51,035 bases of DNA, taken from the NCBI GenBank assembly GCA_033557835.1, contig JAWQRO010000172.1, forward strand, positions 1-51,035. Reading direction: 5' to 3'. The notes beneath the pieces are model-generated. The model saw only the letters and a list, made by a program, of their open reading frames with translations. It did no database searches and was not told the origin of the DNA. The DNA comes from Helochares maculicollis. Its lineage: Eukaryota > Arthropoda > Insecta > Coleoptera > Hydrophilidae. Positions within the stretch are counted from its first letter, which is position 1; the number at the start of each line of letters is the position of its first letter. Below are positions 44,501 through 51,035 of this stretch, piece after piece. Position numbers and translations under genes: made by a program.

Positions 44501-47500
44501 GTACCATCTAAGGAAATCAAATTCCTTCCGCATTCATCAAACTTGTCATTTAAGTAAAAACACTTGCAAATCTCCCATAAAACCTTGAAATTGGATAAAA
44601 GACATTAGGTAGAATTCTTTCTGAAAATTATTCGCTTTTAAACCGCTATATCAAGACATTAAGAGATTTAACTATCTAATTTAAAAGCATACATAAATCT
44701 GGAGTATTTCCACTTACATAACCTTATGTGTACATAAATAGTATAAAAGAAGTACGTGACTTATTTGTTCATGCTTTACATGTCCTCAAATACTTTCATT
44801 TTAGCCTAAACATAAATATTGTGCAAGACCAAAGGGAGATTTAAATTTTTGATGATACTACATTTTGTTTTGAATTGTAAAAGGATAACTCTCGCATTTT
44901 TAAAAATAATGCTTGTGCTTAAATAATTTTATAATTCTACAAGATATCAAAACCTAAGACGATAATTTCAAGTTGCAATATTTGACTCTAAAACCTCAAA
45001 AGCCTTAGATAAAAAAACATAAAGCTCCAGAGCCAAACGCTAAGATTATAGCATCAAATCAACTTAAAACTTATCCTTTGTGGAATCATCAAGTTTCCAT
45101 TAATTTTTTTTTAATTCTAAGTACATACTTTTTATATTAATACACCAGTTGTCAATCACTTCATAACTTGAGAATTTTAATTTTATGAAAAAAATAACAA
45201 CGTTGAAGCAGTTATAAAATCATGACAATATATCAAAATTAATAATAATAATTGTATTTCCAGAGCCTTTGATTTAAATGATTTAGAAACGAAAGAATCT
45301 TAAAATTAGTAATTCTTAGTCACAAAATCCCGATTCTTAGTCTATTCATCTCAATAAGCAAGCAAGCCTTTGATGGTTAATATTGCTATTTTATTAATAA
45401 AGACTTATTGTAATCTTTAACGTTTTCTACATATTTTATACAAGTTGGCAAAAATTTGATTTTGGATCTTTTTTCAAAACTGTGATAATAATATTTATCT
45501 AAATACATATACCATCAAATCCTTAAAAGATTAACTTTAGACACCATTCATTAATAGTATATTACCGACAACCACAAAAAATGTTAACACAATTATCAAA
45601 GCAGCAACCATTAGATAATAAAACTAATTTAAATGCACCTACAATTCATTAAAAAATACAATTACTATGAAATAATAGTTTTCTAATTTTTTTACGGAAG
45701 AATAAATAATATTTCCTTCTACTGTCATATGAAACATTTCTACTGTATAAGTAACATCTGACCACGGTTTTGCTTACACATAAAATCAATAATATTAATC
45801 CTGCAATATGCCTATTTTGAAACTGTTACTTTGAACAACTAGAAATCAATTAATTCAATAAGAAGAGTATATGTAGTGATGGCAATAGTTTTGCAAATAA
45901 TTTGTACAATATTAAGGAATCAAATTCCATCTAAAAGCATAAAAGTTATATGTTAAGTAAATATTCTTAGAAAACTAGCATAAAACCTTGACAAATATGG
46001 ACTATATATAATTCAAATTGAGAAAACGACAAATATTGGCTAATTAAGCTCGGAAATCAAATTCCTTCCAGAAGCATCAAAGTTGTAAGTTAAGTAAATA
46101 TTCTTAGAAAACTAGCATAAAACCTTGACAAATGTTTAAACATTATTGAGTAGCAATTTTTTTATGAAACCTATTTGTGCCCAACACTCCATATCGAAAC
46201 GGTAACCTTTAGAGAATAAATAGTGGCACTTATATGTAATCAATATAATTATATTATTCCTATTATAAAAGCCAAAACATACATAAATATAATGAATTCT
46301 AAGATATAATTATCAGATTTAATACCAAGCAAAAATTCAAGCATGTTGAGCGTCAACTGCTCATAATGAGTAAACGGATCTTAGTAGAGCAAAAGGTGGC
46401 ATTGAAATGCATTATATAACCTTGTTAATCCCACTGATGGATGCTCCTATCGAAGTAGAAGCCTTCTCATGGATGAAACTTAAACCACATATAAACAGCG
46501 TTGCAATTCGCTTCACTTTCATTCCAATTCTTGATTAACAATCGCATAGAGCCCGCTCATTTTAAATATCATTATGATGGTCACGGTCTTTGAATTGCAT
46601 TTTAACCAATTAAAGAATTGACTTTAAAATGGATATTTTTTCTAATAAAATCTTCTCCATCTACTTTTTCTATAGAATTCCCGATGTTTCAACAATTAAC
46701 GTTTAGTATTTTGCAATTACAGAGACGAAAGCGATTTAATTTGTGAAATGAAGGCATTCCTTTTGCATCATTAATCAAAAGCGACTGCTGAATAAGAGGG
46801 GTATTTAGTTATTTATATTTATGTAGCTGCTGGATTGTATATAGAAAGTGGAGCAAAGATTTTAGATGACCCTGAACTTTCGATTGAACATGAACTACAG
46901 CTTCACCACTTCTCTATGGCTTGAAGTAATTATTCAAAGCAAACTGACCGTGTAATCATGACTCTTTTTTATGCACAAAACCATTCTTTAAGCCGCAAAT
47001 ATCGATTGGCTATTTATCTGCTTCCAGAAGTCGTTTACAAGCAGTTAAACTTTCACGATTTTTGCCATAAATAACTTTTATTGTTAATTCCTTCAACTTT
47101 TTATATTTTATTGCCATTTGGCAGAAGGCGATTAATTTATAGAGAGCTATAAACCATACGAAAGGATTTTCAATTTACGGTTGCCTTTGGATATATGGGC
47201 GCACTTAATTTGTTATAATTAACATAAATCTATCAATTTAATTCCTTGAGTGAAATATATCTGAAATAACAAGAATCTAGAGGTAACGATCAACGAATCT
47301 ATAATATAAAACGATGATGCCAATTGCATAACGGAATTTGCATCATAAACAGCACGATCGGCTCTACCTACTACTAACTAGTTTAGAATTATCGTTATTA
47401 GTTATTGTGTTGAGCAAAGACGTAACTTCCGATAAGGAGAGTTTTAGCCGGTATCCGGCCATGTGAGAGTGCACTCGAATAACTCACTTTCTCCGGTCGT

Positions 47501-47772
47501 TGGAGCTAAATACACTTCACTTTCTACTTGCGTTAGATCTTTGATTAAGTCACTTCTCTGCGACCACTTTTCAAAAATTACCTCCTAGGAAATTTGATTT
47601 AAATTTTCACACCTTCCTCACTAAAAACCCGTGTCTTATATTTTACCATTTACTGCTACTAAACTGCTTAAGGATAAGAAATTGCACAAATCAATTCGCT
47701 AAAGTTTTATTAAAATTATTCTCACTTACCGAAGCAAAGAGCAACGATGGCAAAGAGTAGTTCCGACTTCAT
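38530..47772 (-). CDS. CPAP3/obstructor-like cuticular protein with three chitin-binding domains
   Basis: Exons (minus): 47772-47730, 39563-39333, 39265-39077 and 38864-38530. They total 798 nt (265 aa) and all introns are phase 1. The signal peptide (MKSELLFAIVALCF-GSALS) is split across the first intron. Three CBM14 (peritrophin-A) domains follow, one per exon: about 30-80 (CDRYWECVNGQPELYDCPNG), about 96-145 (CTRYWTCWNGTATEQLC, CDWPENVDGC) and about 150-195 (CNRYWQCQGGYPRLQRCP). Each has the six-cysteine pattern with aromatic chitin-contact residues. The C-terminus has an Asn run and ends in a Pro-rich tail (GAIPIPAKNRPRN). Three CBM14 domains define CPAP3/obstructor proteins, which are secreted by epidermis or trachea and bind cuticle chitin. 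The subgroup is not certain. The first intron is about 8.2 kb. Confidence 0.87.
43545..43586. repeat. 42-bp intronic repeat, copy 1
   Basis: The block beginning TTCAAATTGAGAAAACGACA and ending AAGCTCGG recurs at 46012-46053 with a single mismatch, about 2.4 kb away in the same orientation. Confidence 0.9.
45918..46133. repeat. Near-identical direct duplication, period about 137 bp, with second copy of the 42-bp repeat between
   Basis: Blocks at about 45918-46000 and 46055-46133 share AATCAAATTCC, GTTAAGTAAATATTCTTAG and AAAACTAGCATAAAACCTTG. The 42-bp repeat (46012-46053) lies between them. A more diverged relative (AAATCAAATTCCTTCC...CATAAAACCTTGA) lies at about 44515-44590. Confidence 0.85.
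47730..47772 (-). CDS. Signal-peptide exon of the CPAP3-like gene
   Basis: ATG at 47772 begins MKSELLFAIVALCF and ends with a perfect donor G|GTAAGT at phase 1, exactly matching the phase of the acceptor at 39563 (GA TCA...). No other signal-peptide exon in the right phase and strand was found between them. The exon is only 43 nt. Confidence 0.75.
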
Positions 47773-50039
47773 AGTGATAGCACTGTACTGTATCCTTCCG
47801 CAGGTAAATCACAATTAAATTAACTTGTTGAGGAAGAAATGAGAACTGAAGTGCAGCGAAGGAGCAATTTCGTTTTTGACGAGGTTTGAACCAACTAGAG
47901 AACCGCCTGGCAGCGGATTGGCTCTCGGTGGAGATCCCTTTCAAAGAGGTTCATATGCTTCGCGGCCACACCTCGCTTACAACGTGTGATATAATAACTA
48001 TTGCCATATACCAAACGTCTTCCAGCCAAGATATGTTAATTTGATCGCATTGCTCAAATTTTCACCAGCATTTCAAATGCGGTATATAGTATCTGCAGTT
48101 ATACCTCATCCACTTGGCATTGGTCATGATGCTAGCACATCGAAAATTTGCGATCAAGAAACGTTATGTGACTTGTTTACTAATTAAGTACTCGTTTTAT
48201 CAATAATTTATTGATTTACGTGAAGAAATCCTAGTTCAGTTAAAGTTCGTTGGAGGTCCACTTGGCTATTTCTGGGACGTGACCGCAAATTTTTGACCAA
48301 GACTACTTTTCGTGTTGACTAGGTTTCGTATAAAAATTTTCTACGTACATTCAAGTCGATATATTTCTCCGTTTTGTGCTGTTTTCATCCATCCTGTTCG
48401 TAATAAGGGGAAAACGAAGAGTGCTAGATATTGCACTGCATCCCAACTGAGCTCCAACAACTTTTGTTTAGCTAGACACATGAGACTGAAAATTGTCCTA
48501 GTCAAACATGATTCCCTTCCGATTCTGATTGTTTTTACTTAACTATCCGTAATTCCTCTTATTTGAATACGATACTTCTCTTAGTTTATCGTCTTTTTAT
48601 TTTATAAAAGCTCACAATGCTGGATCTTTTGTTTTAATGGAGTCTTAAAAAGGCTCTTAAAAAGGGCTAAAAACAGTTTATTCCGCCTTCTTCCAAAATC
48701 ATTTTAAGATGACATATTCCAGTTTTCATCCTCCTTCGCTACTTATTTCAAAATTGTTTTACCTTGTTGTTTTTATAAACGGAATTACATACATCTTAAC
48801 GGTCCGTAAGCTTTATAAAATGATCGTAGGCGATGGATTTTGACATATTTAACAATTTACTATTTTTGTGCTGTTTGACGCGATTTATTTTCGATGTGTT
48901 TTAATTTGGCCTTCTGTTGTGCAGAGCGCTCACCTGAACGTTCTTAGTCCCTAAGATTAAAATAATTAAATTTAACTCCAAAAAACCTCTTTCACATTAT
49001 TCGTGTAGGCACAGTGTCTTCTTTATAAACATTGCATATCTTGTTTGTTGCTTGTGTAGCTTGTAAAAGTGCTTAAAGTACACCCTATTATTTTTCCATA
49101 TTTAAAAGCCTGTAAAACTAATAAAAGTATCCTAATCAAAGTTTGGTCCAGATACATCAAATATATTTCCCGATATTTGCTAATATTTTCTGAAAAATGA
49201 GAACATGCTTACTGTATCTGTCTTTATCTAAAACCTCTAGTGCAGGTTTTAGTTGACATTTGCTTTAATTACTTGACTCTCAATTATTACAGTTGAAGCT
49301 CGTTGTTATTAAATCTATCAAAGACAATATTAATTATTCGTTGAGTAAGCCAAAATTAAAAATAATCAAGTGTAATTTAACAAACTAAATAAAATAAAAT
49401 AAATTAAATGTTCTACACTCTTACTTAGTTTTTCTTTTATTCTTTGTTATTAGCGAATTAATTTTACCTTTGAGATGTTTACTAACATAGAGTTTCATGT
49501 TCGATAACTGACCGATAAAAAATACACAATGTAGAATAGTTTGTTGTCATAATCTGAGAATCATATCAGTCGATTGTCGCTAAAAATTTGGTGTAGAAAA
49601 TAAGAAAAAGGTATGTTCTGATATTTTTGCACATAAAAGTATAATAAAATTTATTAAAAACGTATGTAATAAACAATTCATAACAATCAAAGTAACAAAT
49701 TCAGCAAAAACTTAATGAAATTAGCAAAACTATTTCAATCGATTGGGACATCTTAACATAAAAAATTTTTCATCATATAATCCATAATGCAATTTTAAAA
49801 CTATGCAACAAACAATCTCAATAAGAAATCGGTATGACAATAATTGATTGTTAACAAATATTTTATTTATTAGCAGCGACTTGGTTGTGTTGGTTACTTT
49901 TGTGCCTTCTTGCGATGCTTCCTAAGTTATGAAGCGAAACTGTAAAGAATAATTAATCATCGAAAGCTACTAAGTAGCGTTTTAATTATAAATCCACAAC
50001 TAAACAAATAAAATACGCTATAAAAATAATACATATACT
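47773..50039. other. Upstream region of the CPAP3-like gene; no other gene seen
   Basis: It should contain the CPAP3-like promoter. An initiator-like TCAGTTC lies on the minus strand at about 47848, about 75 bp before the ATG. No TATA box is evident. The frames 47726-47944 (-) and 48312-48542 (+) are not supported as genes. Confidence 0.45.
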
Positions 50040-50925
50040 GATACCAGAAAGCAACATATAGCTGGAGGTACTTATATTACGACTCCAATCACCCAAAAGC
50101 AGTAAAGAAAACTATTATTAAAAACACTATATATAAAGCCTTACGAATCTTTGATGAGAAATTCCACAAAAATAACAAAGAAAAAATAAAACAAGCATTC
50201 ATAGAAAATGGTTATCCAAACAGAATTATAGTAAATCTGACTAAAAAAACAAAGTCAAATATTAAAAAAGAAAAAGAAAAAACCGCGAAGAAGGAATAAC
50301 CACACCAATATCAACAACAAAACAAGTGTATATCCCAATACCATACACGAACAAAGGTATCAACACTTAAATAACACACAACGTTACTCCACCATTCAAA
50401 ACTCCAAATCGAAGAAGTACACTATTCCCCAAAACGAAAGACAAATTAAAAAAAATAATAAAGACAACGTAATTTACAATATCGCATATATGAATAACTC
50501 TACTATATATATAGGGTCACCTTCACAAAAATTAAAAAATCGGATCACCCTCATAAATCCGACAGCAGCTTAAAACCTAATTGCAATGCTCTGGCAATTC
50601 TTTGTAAACCAAACAAGCAGACATTTGACTTTGAAAATACAAAAATAATGGATACATAAAAAAACAAATACGGCCGTCTCCTTTTGGAAAACCTTTATAT
50701 TAAAACTATGAAAAATACACGCAACAATAAAAAAGACACCGTTGAGCTTCATTTAATAATATCATGGTACCTTTCAGTCAATTATTTGTTTAATTTTGTA
50801 AATAGTATCAGTAATAGTCATTGTTGAATCACTCAACAATAATTTGCATAAGGTTGCTCGATAGGACGAAACGTTACAAGAAATAAATACAGTCTCAAAA
50901 AAAGAACAATTTTTAATTCATAAAA
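50040..50925 (+). mobile_element. Decayed Penelope-like retroelement, C-terminal part with GIY-YIG remnant
   Basis: Plus-strand frames read RKTIIKNTIYKALRIFDEKFHKN, IKQAFIENGYPNRII, then, after a stop-rich stretch, NSTIYIGSPSQKLKNRI, FDFENTKIMDT, NKYGRLLLENLYIK and finally DETLQEINTVSK. This order is the end of the reverse transcriptase followed by a GIY-YIG endonuclease (YIG.(T/S)...LKNRI), as in Penelope-like elements. Multiple stops and frameshifts make it inactive. The (TA)n run follows its 3' end. Confidence 0.75.
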
Positions 50926-50964
50926 CAAAAAACTTTCACTGACCCACTAAATAAAGAAAAAAAC

Positions 50965-50966
<2 letters not shown>

Positions 50967-51022
<56 letters not shown>
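50967..51022. repeat. (TA)n microsatellite
   Basis: Continuous TA dinucleotides for about 55 bp near the right edge, directly beyond the Penelope-like relic. The window ends just after it. Confidence 0.95.
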
Positions 51023-51027
<5 letters not shown>

Positions 51028-51035
51028 ATATATAT

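Larger units (their letters stand above)
39566..47729. other. About 8.2 kb first intron of the CPAP3-like gene
   Basis: No separate gene was recognised inside. The frames at 41308-41768, 41933-42211 and 42869-43167 lack motifs and codon character. It contains duplicated blocks at 43545-43586, 45918-46000, 46012-46053 and 46055-46133 (listed separately) and may hold enhancers. Confidence 0.5.

Noticed and set aside
1..51035. CRISPR array, bacterial operon or prophage
   Set aside because: Spliceosomal introns, poly(A) signals and animal gene families throughout. None of the direct repeats has a CRISPR layout.

Overview
This is AT-rich nuclear DNA from an animal, almost certainly an insect and plausibly a beetle, although the order is inferred. 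The evidence is a cuticular/peritrophin-type chitin-binding gene, short 50-60 bp GT-AG introns beside multi-kb ones, many decayed mariner transposons, and LINE and Penelope-like remnants. No bacterial or organellar genes were seen. Gene models were built by hand from reading frame, splice sites, intron phase and repeat homology. Every complete model below has a coding length divisible by three.

Layout. (1) 1533-6157 (-): an eight-exon gene for a secreted, probably GPI-anchored protein of 1173 aa made of cysteine-rich EB/EGF-like repeats. A ~157-aa unit is repeated about six times and every intron is phase 1. (2) 8079-11015 (+): two tandem TMEM135-like genes. The first stops after the N-terminal half and the second is complete (390 aa). 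(3) 13.0-13.9 kb (-): a mariner relic. (4) 15557-16806 (+): a 358-aa AT-hook protein with an HMG-box-like segment, plus an overlapping upstream ORF. A small coiled-coil gene follows at 17046-17502. (5) 17.9-18.3 kb: another mariner relic. (6) 19136-35693: a cluster of four alpha-carbonic anhydrase (CA) genes. One multi-exon gene (+) has two tandem, equally long alternative last exons. A divergent pair (-/+) shares a 226-bp promoter and has lost zinc ligands. The fourth (-) is intronless and lacks a signal peptide. (7) Between and around the CA genes lies a transposon graveyard: a ~2.25 kb large inverted repeat, LINE endonuclease fragments and four more mariner relics. (8) 38530-47772 (-): a CPAP3/obstructor-like gene with three chitin-binding domains. 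Its signal-peptide exon lies about 8.2 kb upstream of the rest. (9) 50.04-50.9 kb (+): a decayed Penelope-like element with a GIY-YIG remnant, then a (TA)n tract.

How the genes relate. The CA cluster shows duplication followed by decay of the active site. One gene keeps all catalytic residues, one keeps the zinc ligands but has Glu106 changed to Asp, one keeps one of three ligands, and one keeps none. An alternative exon would also remove Thr199 from the otherwise active gene. The EB-repeat gene, the secreted CAs and the chitin-binding protein are all extracellular products, but nothing in the sequence links them functionally.
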